From the NCBI GenBank assembly GCA_022813675.1, contig CP063375.1, positions 1,314,001-1,378,000 on the forward strand: DNA of 64,000 nt, in the 5' to 3' direction. The DNA comes from Deferribacteraceae bacterium V6Fe1 (GTDB lineage: Bacteria > Chrysiogenota > Deferribacteres > Deferribacterales > Deferrivibrionaceae). The notes below the pieces were generated by a model. The model saw nothing but the letters and a program-made list of their open reading frames with translations. It did not search any database and was not told the origin of the DNA. The position numbers were made by a program, and so were the translations under genes. This document shows positions 26,240 through 34,916 of the stretch, in pieces (the first letter of the stretch is position 1; the number at the start of each line of letters is the position of its first letter).

Positions 26240-29200
26240 TCAAGAGAGCTTAATAAGAAGGTCTCCAGCCTCTATTTTATCTCCTTCAGAAAGGAGAATT
26301 TCTTCTACTTTTCCATCGACACTTGCTGCAATCTTAGTTTCGATTTTCATCGCTTCAGTGATTAATAAGATATCACCTTTTTTCACTTTGTCGTTTAGTT
26401 TGACATTTATTTTTGTTATTTTTCCTGGCATTGTTGCACATATTTGTTTTGGATCTGAGATGTCACCTTTTGTGTTTGATTTTATGATATCTGTCAATGT
26501 GTTATCTTTGATAGCCACATTTCTTGGCTGACCGTTTAATTCAAAATAAACCCTTCTTTCCCCTTTTACATCCGGTTCGCTGACTCCAAGGTATTTAATT
26601 GTAAGTGTCTTCCCTTCTTCAATATCTATGGAGATTTCCTCTTCCTTTCTTAGTGGATAGAAAAATGATTTTGAATCCAAAACTATCGGATTGCCAAATT
26701 CGTCGGTAAATTTTACAAAATCTTTGAATACTTGAGGATAAAGGGCAAAGGATATAAGCTCTTCATCGGAAAATTCTTTACCAAATTCTTTTTCCAGTGC
26801 TTTTTTGGCATTTTCAAAATCGTATGGTTTAAGAAGCTCTCCTGGTCTGCATTTAATAGCTTTTTCATTTTTTAAAACTATCTCTTGCAAATCCGACGGG
26901 AAGCCGCCCACAGGCTGACCCAACATCCCTTTAAAAAAGCTTACCACCGAGTCTGGGAAAGATAATGTTTCCCCTTTTGTGTATAAGTCGTTTACTGTCA
27001 GATCATTTCTGACCAAAAATAGTGCCAAATCACCTACAACTTTAGAGGAAGGGGTTACCTTTATTATATCTCCGAGAGCTTTGTTGACCTCTTTGTACAT
27101 TTTTCTTACTTCTTCCCACCTGTCTAATAGTCCCATTGCTTCTACCTGAACTATGAGGTTTGAATATTGACCACCGGGAATTTCATGTTCGTAAACTTCT
27201 GCTGTTGCTGACTTCAGACCGCTTTCAAATGGGAAATAGTATCTTCTGACCCTTTCAAAATAATCAGATATATTTTGAGCCCATTCCTTGTCAATAGAAG
27301 GACGTTTTTCTGTGGATTCAAGTGCGGCCATTATTGAATTTAAGTTTGGTTGACTGGTTAGACCGCTCATAGAGCTTATCGCAGCATCAACTATTTCGGC
27401 ACCAGCCTCTATTGCCATAAGTACGGATGCTTCGCCATTTCCACTGGTATTGTGTGTATGGAAATGTATTGGAAGGCCTGTCTCATCTTTAATTGCTTTG
27501 ACCAATAATTTAGCGGCATACGGTTTGCAAAGTCCAGCCATATCTTTTATGCCGATAATATCTGTGCCCATCTGGGCAAGCTCTTTTGCAAGACCTGTAT
27601 AATATTTGAGACTGTATTTATGTTTTTTGGGGTCGGTTATATCCCCGGTGTAGCAGATTGCCGCTTCACATATTTTGTTATTCTTTTTTACCTCTTCTAT
27701 TGCTACTTTCAGCTGGTCAAGCCAATTAAAGCAGTCAAAAATACGAAAAACATCTATTCCGCTTTTAGCGGAGAGTTCTATAAACTTTTTTACAACATTG
27801 TCAGGGTAGTTTGTATATCCGACTGCATTTGAAGCCCTTAAAAGCATTTGAAAAAGTATGTTTGGAATTTTTTCTCTTAAAAGTCGCAGTCTTTCCCACG
27901 GTGATTCTTTTAAAAATCTAAATGCAACATCAAATGTAGCACCGCCCCACATCTCTAAGGAGAATAGATTGTTCATATGATAGGCATAGGCATCTGCGAT
28001 TTCTACCAAATCTTTTGTCCTAACTCTTGTGGCTAAAAGGGATTGGTGAGCATCACGAAATGTAGTATCGGTAAAAAGGACTTCTTTTGAATTTCTTACA
28101 TAATCCAAAACACCTTTTACCCCTTTTCTGTTTAAAATATCTTTTGTACCGGTAGGTATTTTTTCCCCGAATTTAATAACAGGTGTTTTTATTGGAGGCA
28201 ATATTATATCGTCGGTAAGCTTTACACCGGAAGGATTGTTTACAATGTTGTTAGCTAAAAACTTTAATGTCTTGGTGGCTCTGTCTTTCCTCTTTTTGAA
28301 TTGGTACAATGATTTGGTTTCATCAACAAATGTGGTGTCAACTTCGCCTCTTAAAAATTTTTCGTGGCTGATCACATTTTCCAGGAACGGTATGTTTGTT
28401 TTTACCCCTCTGATTCTAAATTCGCTTAGAGCTCTTGCCATTTTGCGTGCTGAGTTTTCAAATTGAGTTGCCCAAGTGCACACCTTTACCAGCAATGAAT
28501 CATAGTGCTCGGTGATTTTAGCGTTTACGTAACCGTTGCCTGCATCAAGCCTTACGCCAAAACCGGCTGCAATTCTATATGCCTCTATCGTCCCCGTGTC
28601 AGGCATGAAGTTATTTTCCGGGTCTTCGGTGGTTACTCTGCATTGAATAGCATATCCATGCTTTAAAATTGAATCTTGGGAAACAATTGATATTTTGTTA
28701 CCGTCAAGTGTCTCACCCGCAGCAATATGTATTTGTGCCTGAACAAGATCAATGCCTGTGATAAGCTCTGTTACAGTGTGCTCTACCTGTATCCTAGGGT
28801 TGACTTCAAGAAAATAATGTTTCCCAGATTTGTCTACTAAAAATTCTACGGTAGCCGCACTTGAAAGGTTTGACATTTTACCGATTTTTATTGAGTCTTT
28901 ATAAAGATTTGCCAATGTTTTTTCAGGTAGGTTAAGAGAAGGGGCGATTTCTATTATTTTTTGATGCCTTCTTTGGATTGAGCAATCTCTTTCGTAAAGA
29001 TGAACGATGTTTCCATGCTTATCTGCTAACAGCTGTATCTCTATATGCTTTGGCTTGTGAATATATTTTTCAAGTAATATTTCATCTTTACCAAATGCTT
29101 TTAAAGATTCCCTTTTTGCAGATTCAAAGTTTTCTACGAGCTCTTTTTCAGAATTGCATATTCTGATACCTCTCCCTCCACCGCCTGCAACAGCTTTTAG

Positions 29201-29674
29201 AAGTACAGGATATCCAATGTTTGCAGCAATTTGTTTGGCTTCATCAAGATTTTTTACATTTCCGGGCGAGCCTTCAATGACAGGGACGCCGCATTCTCTT
29301 GCAAGGTCCTTTGAAATTTGTTTGTCACCAAAAATTTTAATCGTTTCAGGGCGAGGGCCTACAAATATTATACCAGCCTTATCACACGCGGCGGCAAATT
29401 CATAAGATTCAGATAGAAAACCGTATCCGGGATGAATAGCATCTATATTTTTTCTTTTGGCAATATCGATTATTTCATCTATATTTAAATATGCTTGCAC
29501 AGGGTCAAGCCCTTTTCCCACTAAATATGCCTCATCGGCTTTGTAGCGATGCAGTGAGTAGATATCTTCATTTGAGTAGATTGCAACCGTTCTTATCCCT
29601 AACTCTGTGCAGGCTCTAAAAACTCTAATTGCTATTTCTCCCCTGTTTGCACACATGAGCTTTTTTATTCTCAT
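26240..29674 (-). CDS. pyc: Pyruvate carboxylase (single chain, biotin-dependent)
   Basis: Carboxylates pyruvate to oxaloacetate with bicarbonate and ATP. The 1144-residue protein contains a biotin carboxylase domain (about 1-460: CANRGEIAIRVFRA, ERDCSIQRRHQK, FLEVNPRIQVEHTVTE), a carboxyltransferase domain (about 530-1000: FTDTTFRDAHQSLLATR, MWGGATFDVAFRFL, FDCFNWLDQ, GIKDMAGL) and a C-terminal biotin carrier with the biotinylated lysine in EAMKIET. ATG 29674 gives MRIKKLMCANRGEI with GGGGG five bases before it; upstream starts add five residues. In this window there is no partner subunit, in line with the one-chain form. Likely anaplerotic. Confidence 0.96.
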   Translation of the reverse strand: MRIKKLMCANRGEIAIRVFRACTELGIRTVAIYSNEDIYSLHRYKADEAYLVGKGLDPVQAYLNIDEIIDIAKRKNIDAIHPGYGFLSESYEFAAACDKAGIIFVGPRPETIKIFGDKQISKDLARECGVPVIEGSPGNVKNLDEAKQIAANIGYPVLLKAVAGGGGRGIRICNSEKELVENFESAKRESLKAFGKDEILLEKYIHKPKHIEIQLLADKHGNIVHLYERDCSIQRRHQKIIEIAPSLNLPEKTLANLYKDSIKIGKMSNLSSAATVEFLVDKSGKHYFLEVNPRIQVEHTVTELITGIDLVQAQIHIAAGETLDGNKISIVSQDSILKHGYAIQCRVTTEDPENNFMPDTGTIEAYRIAAGFGVRLDAGNGYVNAKITEHYDSLLVKVCTWATQFENSARKMARALSEFRIRGVKTNIPFLENVISHEKFLRGEVDTTFVDETKSLYQFKKRKDRATKTLKFLANNIVNNPSGVKLTDDIILPPIKTPVIKFGEKIPTGTKDILNRKGVKGVLDYVRNSKEVLFTDTTFRDAHQSLLATRVRTKDLVEIADAYAYHMNNLFSLEMWGGATFDVAFRFLKESPWERLRLLREKIPNILFQMLLRASNAVGYTNYPDNVVKKFIELSAKSGIDVFRIFDCFNWLDQLKVAIEEVKKNNKICEAAICYTGDITDPKKHKYSLKYYTGLAKELAQMGTDIIGIKDMAGLCKPYAAKLLVKAIKDETGLPIHFHTHNTSGNGEASVLMAIEAGAEIVDAAISSMSGLTSQPNLNSIMAALESTEKRPSIDKEWAQNISDYFERVRRYYFPFESGLKSATAEVYEHEIPGGQYSNLIVQVEAMGLLDRWEEVRKMYKEVNKALGDIIKVTPSSKVVGDLALFLVRNDLTVNDLYTKGETLSFPDSVVSFFKGMLGQPVGGFPSDLQEIVLKNEKAIKCRPGELLKPYDFENAKKALEKEFGKEFSDEELISFALYPQVFKDFVKFTDEFGNPIVLDSKSFFYPLRKEEEISIDIEEGKTLTIKYLGVSEPDVKGERRVYFELNGQPRNVAIKDNTLTDIIKSNTKGDISDPKQICATMPGKITKINVKLNDKVKKGDILLITEAMKIETKIAASVDGKVEEILLSEGDKIEAGDLLIKLS

Positions 29675-29753
29675 CATATCCCCCAAAGATTTTTATTATA
29701 TTATAACTAATTATTTTTACGTTTAAAAATTAAACAAAATTAAGTTTTACTAA

Positions 29754-29782
29754 ATATTATTATAGAAAATTATAATTGTCAA
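29754..29782 (-). promoter_or_regulatory. sigma-70-type promoter of pyc
   Basis: On the minus strand a consensus TTGACA (29782-29777) is followed after 17 bases by TAATAT (29759-29754), about 80 bases upstream of the pyc start. Confidence 0.6.
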
Positions 29783-29940
29783 GATTCTTTATATTTATTG
29801 ATGTATAAAATTTTTAAATATAATAATTGAATATAATTTGATATATGTATTTTTATTTTTTATATGGTTTTGTTGTTTTTGTAAAAGGTGTTGTTGTGTG
29901 TAATATATGTATAGAAAAAATCTATAATAATGCTACATAT

Positions 29941-29971
29941 AAAAAGAGAGCGCAAGATGCTATCTTGCGCT
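29941..29971 (-). terminator. Rho-independent terminator of apbC
   Basis: Perfect 10-bp inverted repeat AGCGCAAGAT/ATCTTGCGCT (29949-29958 and 29962-29971) with a 3-base loop, followed on the minus strand by CTCTTTTT. It lies about 30 bases past the apbC stop codon. Confidence 0.85.
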
Positions 29972-29998
29972 TTAAAAAGGTATTTCTGTTAAATGATA

Positions 29999-30877
29999 TT
30001 ATTTAGAAGTAAGTTGCTTGATTATATTTTCTGATATTTGTCTGAAAGAATTGGTTACTTCATTATTTGGATATTCTATCACATAAGGTTTACCGGAATC
30101 CCCTTGCATTACAACCATTGGATCAAGTGGAATTTTACCCAGAAAATTAACCTTCAATTCGTTAGCTGCTTTTTCTCCGCCCCCGGTTTTGAAAATATCA
30201 GTTCTTTCTCCACACTTAGGACAGACAAAACCGCTCATATTTTCTACTATTCCAAGGATAGGAACATTTAGTTTTTTGCTGAAAGTTACGGACTTGCGTG
30301 AGTCAAGCAGCGCAACCTCTTGAGGTGTTGTAACAATCACGCTTCCGTCTATGTCGCCGATTACATGTGCTACACTGAGTGGTTCGTCCCCTGTTCCGGG
30401 GGGAAGATCGATAAGTAAGAAGTCAAGCTCTCCCCATTTTACATCACTTAAAAATTGCTCTATCAGACTGTGTTTTAACGGTGCTCTCCATATTACTGCA
30501 TCATCATCATCCCTGATAAGAAAACCTACTGACATAATATATAAGTTTTCTATCGGTTCGTAAGGGATTATCCCTTCAGCAGTTGATAAAACTCCTTTTT
30601 CTTTGATACCAAACATTTTTGGAATATTAGGCCCGTGAATATCTGCATCGATAAGTCCAACTTTGTAACCGAGCTTACTAAGGGAAGAAGCCAAGTTAAC
30701 TGATACCGTCGATTTGCCAACACCACCTTTTCCGCTCATTACCATAACTTTGTACTTAATCTTCTCAAGGGTTTGTGCAATCATTAATTTTGTGTGATTT
30801 TGTTTCTGGCTTGTGTCGCAGGAGTCTGTAGAAGAGCAACTGCTGCAGCCAGAGTTGGTATTGCATTTATCTGCCAT
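29999..30877 (-). CDS. apbC: Mrp/ApbC/NBP35-family iron-sulfur carrier P-loop protein
   Basis: ATP-binding scaffold or carrier for [4Fe-4S] clusters. The 292-residue protein has the deviant Walker A MSGKGGVGKSTVSVNLA (about 45-61), LIDADIHGPNIPKMFG, LIDLPPGTGDEPLS and the cluster-binding CPKCG (CPKC) near residue 218. The N-terminus has cysteines 5, 11, 14 and 20; the C-x2-C-x5-C part matches the N-terminal ferredoxin-like motif of NBP35, absent from short bacterial Mrp proteins. It is a single gene divergent from radC. Confidence 0.9.
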   Translation of the reverse strand: MADKCNTNSGCSSCSSTDSCDTSQKQNHTKLMIAQTLEKIKYKVMVMSGKGGVGKSTVSVNLASSLSKLGYKVGLIDADIHGPNIPKMFGIKEKGVLSTAEGIIPYEPIENLYIMSVGFLIRDDDDAVIWRAPLKHSLIEQFLSDVKWGELDFLLIDLPPGTGDEPLSVAHVIGDIDGSVIVTTPQEVALLDSRKSVTFSKKLNVPILGIVENMSGFVCPKCGERTDIFKTGGGEKAANELKVNFLGKIPLDPMVVMQGDSGKPYVIEYPNNEVTNSFRQISENIIKQLTSK

Positions 30878-30960
30878 ACTGCCCTCCTTTTTTTGAAGCC
30901 TAATAATAGTACATTTTTTATTTTTTTCTATCTTTAAATTTAAAATTTTTAAAAAAATGG

Positions 30961-30966
30961 TATTAT
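30961..30966 (+). promoter_or_regulatory. Candidate -10 box immediately before radC
   Basis: TATTAT at 30961-30966 ends only 6 bases before the radC ATG (30973), and no ribosome binding site is present between them. If used, transcription would begin at or next to the start codon, giving a leaderless mRNA. The -35 region is weak, so this is tentative. Confidence 0.3.
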
Positions 30967-30972
30967 TTATAC

Positions 30973-31650
30973 ATGGAAAAACATTATTTAGGGCATAGAA
31001 AAAGATTGAAGGAAAGATTTTTGTCTAATCCTGACAGTTTGCAGGACTATGAAATATTGGAATTATTGTTGGGATATGTTATAAGGGGTAAAGATACAAA
31101 ACCTTATGCAAAAGAGCTTATTAAGGTTAGCGGCGGATTAAACAATATATTTTCCTGCGATACAGGAAGCGTTAAGGGGCTTGGTTGTGAAACGGAAACA
31201 TTTTTTAAACTGTTAAAAGAATTTTTATTTAGAATTGAAAAAGGTATTGTAACGGGTAAAAAAGAAATTTTGAATTCCCCTGAGTCCGTATTTGATTTTC
31301 TTAAATATAAAATTGGCTATGAAAACAAGGAAAAATTTGTGGTTATTTTGCTCAATTCAAAAGGGGAATTATTGGAATATAAAATATTTAATACTGGCAC
31401 AGTCAATCAAGCAGTCGTTTTTGTGCGGGAAGTGGCGGAATTTGCGGTTAAGGGGGGTGCCGTTTCTGTGATAGTGGCACATAATCACCCGAGCGGAATT
31501 TTAAAATTTTCTAATAGCGATTATGATTTGACTGTTAAAATAAAGAGCGGGCTGGAAATCCTTGAAATTATTTTGCAGGATCACATTTTGGTTTGTAAGG
31601 ATGCCTATTTGTCTATGAGGCAATATGATGATAGAAGGCTATGGAGGTAA
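30973..31650 (+). CDS. radC: RadC/JAB-domain protein
   Basis: The 225-residue protein belongs to the RadC (UPF0758) family. It begins MEKHYLGHRKRLKERFL, has a helix-hairpin-helix-like N-terminal half (DYEILELLLGYVIRGKDTK) and a C-terminal JAMM/MPN+ domain with AHNHPSG and the HxHx7SxxD metal-binding arrangement ending NSDYD. Historical claims of a role in DNA repair are disputed. The GHRKRL start matches relatives, supporting the ATG at 30973 despite the absence of a ribosome binding site. Divergent from apbC; the next gene follows after 3 bases. Confidence 0.9.
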   Translation: MEKHYLGHRKRLKERFLSNPDSLQDYEILELLLGYVIRGKDTKPYAKELIKVSGGLNNIFSCDTGSVKGLGCETETFFKLLKEFLFRIEKGIVTGKKEILNSPESVFDFLKYKIGYENKEKFVVILLNSKGELLEYKIFNTGTVNQAVVFVREVAEFAVKGGAVSVIVAHNHPSGILKFSNSDYDLTVKIKSGLEILEIILQDHILVCKDAYLSMRQYDDRRLWR

Positions 31651-31653
31651 TTT

Positions 31654-32538
31654 GTGAAAGTATTTTTGACTGGTTCTACCGGTTTTGTAGGGAAAGAGAT
31701 TTTGAGGATGCTGGTAAAAGAGGGTTATATAGTAGTTGCTCTTGTGAGGGATGTAGGTAAAACTGAGGAGATGGAAAATGTTATTTATGTTAAAGGGGAT
31801 ATATTAAAACCTGAGAGCTATGAGGATTATCTGAAAGAGTGCAATGCAGTAATTCACCTGGTGGGGATAATTAGGGAAGATAGAAAAAAAGGGGTGACTT
31901 TTCAAAAACTTCACTATGAGGCTACAAAAAATATTGTTGATTTGGCATATAAATACAGTATCAAAAGATTTATCCATATGTCTGCCAACGGTACTCGAAA
32001 AGATGCAGTGAGTGATTATCATAAGTCAAAATTTATGGCTGAGGAATACTTAAAAAATAAGGGCTTAAATTATACGATTTTCAGACCTTCCGTTATTTAT
32101 GGTCCGGGAGATATTTTTATAAATATGTTAAACGGTCTGATGAAAATGACGCCTTTGTTCAGCTATTTTGGTGATGGAGGCTATAAAATGCAGCCGGTAA
32201 GTGTTTATGAAGTGGCAGAACTGTTTGTGAATGCTTTAAAAGATGATGTTAGTATCGGTAAAACCTACAGTGTATGTGGTAAGGACATTTACACCTATAA
32301 AGAGATATTAAAGATGATAATTAGGGTTACCGGCAGGAAAGTATTACTTTTTTCTATTCCGGAGTTTATTATTATAGTCTTGGTTAAATTTTTTGGAAAG
32401 ACCACATGGTTTCCCATTACGACAGACCAGTTTATTATGCTTACCGAAGGGAATATTTGTGATAACGATGCGTGTTTTAGAGATTTAAATGTTGAAAAGA
32501 GGGATATGTTTGAGGTTTTAAAAAGTTATTTAAAATGA
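31654..32538 (+). CDS. NAD(P)-binding atypical SDR/epimerase, NDUFA9-like
   Basis: A 294-residue Rossmann-fold protein with VFLTGSTGFVGKEILR at the N-terminus (dinucleotide-binding TGxxGxxG), AVIHLVGIIRE, FIHMSANGTR, the YHKSK catalytic-type motif and FRPSVIYGPGD. The HLVGII and RPSVIYGPGD blocks are typical of the complex I NDUFA9-like subgroup. The substrate is unknown. It starts at GTG 31654, 3 bases after radC, and is probably co-transcribed with it. No respiratory complex I genes are near. Confidence 0.78.
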   Translation: MKVFLTGSTGFVGKEILRMLVKEGYIVVALVRDVGKTEEMENVIYVKGDILKPESYEDYLKECNAVIHLVGIIREDRKKGVTFQKLHYEATKNIVDLAYKYSIKRFIHMSANGTRKDAVSDYHKSKFMAEEYLKNKGLNYTIFRPSVIYGPGDIFINMLNGLMKMTPLFSYFGDGGYKMQPVSVYEVAELFVNALKDDVSIGKTYSVCGKDIYTYKEILKMIIRVTGRKVLLFSIPEFIIIVLVKFFGKTTWFPITTDQFIMLTEGNICDNDACFRDLNVEKRDMFEVLKSYLK

Positions 32539-32558
32539 AATATTCTATATGGACTTAG

Positions 32559-32586
32559 TGGACTTTTTTTTTAATTTTGGTATAAT
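32559..32586 (+). promoter_or_regulatory. Promoter of the TlpA-like lipoprotein gene
   Basis: TGGACT (32559-32564), 16-base spacer, perfect TATAAT (32581-32586), 25 bases upstream of the ATG. The -10 is strong, the -35 only a partial match. Confidence 0.5.
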
Positions 32587-32610
32587 TGACAAAAATATTA
32601 GGAGAGTTTG

Positions 32611-33090
32611 ATGAGGAAAATTTTAGTATTATTTGTAATTTCCGTTTTTTTTGTTTTGGGTTGTTCAAATAATAGTTCAAAAAACATTAACCCTGCTGAG
32701 ATTATCCCTCAGATGAGTATTGCCAAGTATGAAGAGGTAAAGGCTCAATATAAAGGTAAGGTAGTGTTAGTAAACTTTTTTGCTTCTTGGTGCCCCCCTT
32801 GTAAAGCCGAAATTCCTGATTTTATAAAGGTTTATAATAAGCATAAAGATAAGTTTGTAATTATAGGCATTTCCATTGATGATGATGTTCAAAAGGGGGC
32901 TGAGTTTGTAGTTGATAAAGGCATCCCATATCCGACCTTTCATGCGGAAAGGGCACTTGAGGCGAAAATGAATATTTCAAGCATACCAACAAATATATTC
33001 TATAAACCTGACGGTACACTTTTTAACTTTTACGTAGGTGCTTTGACGGAAGATTTTCTTGAATCGGTTATTGAGAGGCTTTCTAAATAG
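32611..33090 (+). CDS. TlpA-like thiol-disulfide oxidoreductase lipoprotein
   Basis: A 159-residue exported thioredoxin-fold protein. The N-terminus is a lipoprotein signal peptide with lipobox VLGC, so it should be anchored in a membrane facing the periplasm. The active site is WCPPC in FFASWCPPCKAEIPDF, the TlpA/ResA form used to reduce apocytochrome or other cysteines, and the cis-proline is in SSIPTNIF. The ATG follows GGAG. It could serve cytochrome c maturation, which the CxxCH receptor in this window would need, but no ccm/res genes are adjacent. A 1-base overlap links it to the next gene. Confidence 0.87.
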   Translation: MRKILVLFVISVFFVLGCSNNSSKNINPAEIIPQMSIAKYEEVKAQYKGKVVLVNFFASWCPPCKAEIPDFIKVYNKHKDKFVIIGISIDDDVQKGAEFVVDKGIPYPTFHAERALEAKMNISSIPTNIFYKPDGTLFNFYVGALTEDFLESVIERLSK

Positions 33091-34088
33091 TGGACAATTT
33101 AACCAAATCTTTGCTTATTATTGATGATGATATTGGGATAAGGGACGGCCTGTCGGTATTGATGGGCCGTTATTTTAATGTGGAAACCGCTTCTTGCGGA
33201 AAAGAAGCTTTTGAAAAATTAGAAAAAAGTCAATATGATGTTTATCTCATAGATTTATATCTTGGTGATATAAGTGGATTGGATGTTTTAAAAAAAATTA
33301 AAAGCCTAAATAAAAATTCCGTGGCAATAATTTTGACAGCCTATGGCGACGAAACCGATATAGAGCAGGCCGAGAAGTTAGGGGCTGATGAGTTTTTACA
33401 TAAACCTATTACATACAACAAGTTAATGGATGTGATTAATAATATCTTCGAAAAAGGCGAAAAAACATCCAATTTTGAAAAGTACCAAAATTCTGTGTCA
33501 AAATTTATCAAAGAGGTTAGCAATGAGCTCAAGGTGCATCTGAATATTGCCGAAGGCTCAGCTAATTATTTGTATGAAAAATATGATGGTGATATTGTTG
33601 AAGTAAGTAATACCATAAAAAAAGCTGTTCACGAAATGAAAATGATTATTGAGTTTTTAAATATACTTTCAAACTTAAAAAATAAAACATATACCGATGA
33701 AAGAAAAACCATAACAATAAAAGGGCTTATGGAAGATGCTTCTCGTAAGCTGTTTGACAGAGGTGTTTTTAAAAGGGTAGTATTTGAGGATGCTTCTTTT
33801 TCTTTTTTTAGGGACAGCTTATTAAATATATTTACTGTTGTGTTATCAATTTTATCTCACTCGGACAGAAGTATTTTGAGGATTACAAAGAATGGAAGTG
33901 AATTGCTGTTAGAATTGATAAATTTAAATTTTAATGTAAAAAACTTTTTAAATGACGAAGAAGATTTCAGTTATCCGTCTGTTGAGGTCAGATTGTTAAG
34001 AGAGCTTATAAGTTATGTTAGAGGCAAGATTAATATTAAGACAGGGGAGAAATATACTTCTTTGATTCTTGTGATTAATTTATCGTAG
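33090..34088 (+). CDS. Response regulator with degenerate histidine-kinase-like domain
   Basis: A 332-residue protein. Residues 1-120 form a receiver with LIIDDD, acceptor D55 in VYLIDLYLGD, LTAYGD and the lysine in LHKPI. Residues about 130-200 resemble a kinase dimerisation domain, but the phospho-acceptor is replaced: the expected SHEL reads SNEL (Asn144) in EVSNELKVHLN. The remaining 130 residues match the position of an ATPase domain but lack clear N, G1 and G2 boxes. It is probably a signalling pseudokinase. GTG start overlaps the lipoprotein stop; the 3' end overlaps the converging anti-sigma gene by 14 bases. Confidence 0.7.
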   Translation: MDNLTKSLLIIDDDIGIRDGLSVLMGRYFNVETASCGKEAFEKLEKSQYDVYLIDLYLGDISGLDVLKKIKSLNKNSVAIILTAYGDETDIEQAEKLGADEFLHKPITYNKLMDVINNIFEKGEKTSNFEKYQNSVSKFIKEVSNELKVHLNIAEGSANYLYEKYDGDIVEVSNTIKKAVHEMKMIIEFLNILSNLKNKTYTDERKTITIKGLMEDASRKLFDRGVFKRVVFEDASFSFFRDSLLNIFTVVLSILSHSDRSILRITKNGSELLLELINLNFNVKNFLNDEEDFSYPSVEVRLLRELISYVRGKINIKTGEKYTSLILVINLS

Positions 34089-34488
34089 TGTTGTCATGTT
34101 TCAAATACTTAGTCAATGTAAATATTGTTGAGTCTCCTGTTTGAATAAATTCCATTTTATCAACTATCTTTGAGATAATAAAAAGCCCTCTTCCAGATTC
34201 GTCATAAGGGTTTGGGTCTATCACAGACGGATTTTTGTCAAGTTTGCCACCTTTGTCAATTATCTCAATATTAACTGCTGAATTTTCAACAATAATTTTT
34301 ACTGTTATCTCCTTTTTTGCACCATGTTTGACAGCATTAGAAAGAGCTTCGGTTACTGCCAGATTTAAGTAAAAGGCGATATCAGCATGATTTGGGTAAA
34401 AATTTTTTACAGAATTTTCCAATAACTCCCCCACTTTTTGCAAGATATCCAATTTGCTTGGGAGAGTCAGCACAAATGACAGTTTCAT
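34075..34488 (-). CDS. Anti-sigma-factor-type serine kinase (RsbW/SpoIIAB-like HATPase)
   Basis: A 137-residue stand-alone HATPase_c domain of the GHKL family: LAVTEALSNAVKHGA (N box), VNIEIIDKGGKLD (G1) and ESGRGLFIISKIVD (G2). Such proteins bind and phosphorylate a STAS antagonist and hold a sigma factor or other target. The gene follows the STAS gene with an ATGA overlap, the usual order of partner-switching pairs. No sigma factor or PP2C phosphatase is nearby, so the target is unknown. Confidence 0.88.
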   Translation of the reverse strand: MKLSFVLTLPSKLDILQKVGELLENSVKNFYPNHADIAFYLNLAVTEALSNAVKHGAKKEITVKIIVENSAVNIEIIDKGGKLDKNPSVIDPNPYDESGRGLFIISKIVDKMEFIQTGDSTIFTLTKYLKHDNTTIN

Positions 34489-34817
34489 GACAAGTTGACC
34501 AATGCCTCTTCTAAATTATCGTATATTTCAAATATTTTTGTAAGACCGGTCATTTTTAATATGGACATTACCTTATCGGATATATTTATAAACCTTATAG
34601 CAATATTTTTGGCTTTACCTTGTTTGTAAAAGTAGACAAATGCACTGAGTCCTGAGCTATCTATAAACTCAAGTTTTTGAAAGTCAACTATGACAGGTTT
34701 ATGTTTTAAAAAACTAACGAGTTTGTTTTTGTATTCTTCGGATGTACTGGAATCGATTCTAATATCTGTAATTGTAAGTAAGGTATAATTATCTTGCTCA
34801 TTTAAAATTATATTCAT
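34485..34817 (-). CDS. STAS-domain anti-sigma factor antagonist
   Basis: A 110-residue single STAS domain with PVIVDFQKLEFIDSSGLSAF; the serine in DSSGL is at the position phosphorylated by the partner kinase in SpoIIAA/RsbV. It ends VMSILKMTGLTKIFEIYDNLEEAL as in the family. First gene of a two-gene minus-strand operon with the kinase; GGAG precedes the ATG. Would act in a partner-switching switch with the downstream kinase. Confidence 0.9.
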   Translation of the reverse strand: MNIILNEQDNYTLLTITDIRIDSSTSEEYKNKLVSFLKHKPVIVDFQKLEFIDSSGLSAFVYFYKQGKAKNIAIRFINISDKVMSILKMTGLTKIFEIYDNLEEALVNLS

Positions 34818-34916
34818 AATTTTCTCCTTTTTTATTTTACAAATTATATCACATATTATATGATTTGTTGAAAAATTTTCTATAGAAGTTCACTAAAAAT
34901 CTTATGAGGTAGAAAA

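Larger units (their letters stand above)
29687..29998. other. Intergenic region between pyc and apbC
   Basis: A 312-base, very AT-rich gap between two minus-strand genes. It holds the pyc promoter (29754-29782), the apbC terminator (29941-29971) and a short inverted repeat TATAGA/TCTATA (29907-29923) of unknown meaning. No convincing small gene or RNA gene was seen. Confidence 0.6.

Noticed and set aside
29845-30006. A 53-codon plus-strand reading frame between pyc and apbC
   Set aside because: No ribosome binding site, low-complexity Phe/Val/Tyr start, and it runs through the apbC terminator and the end of apbC.
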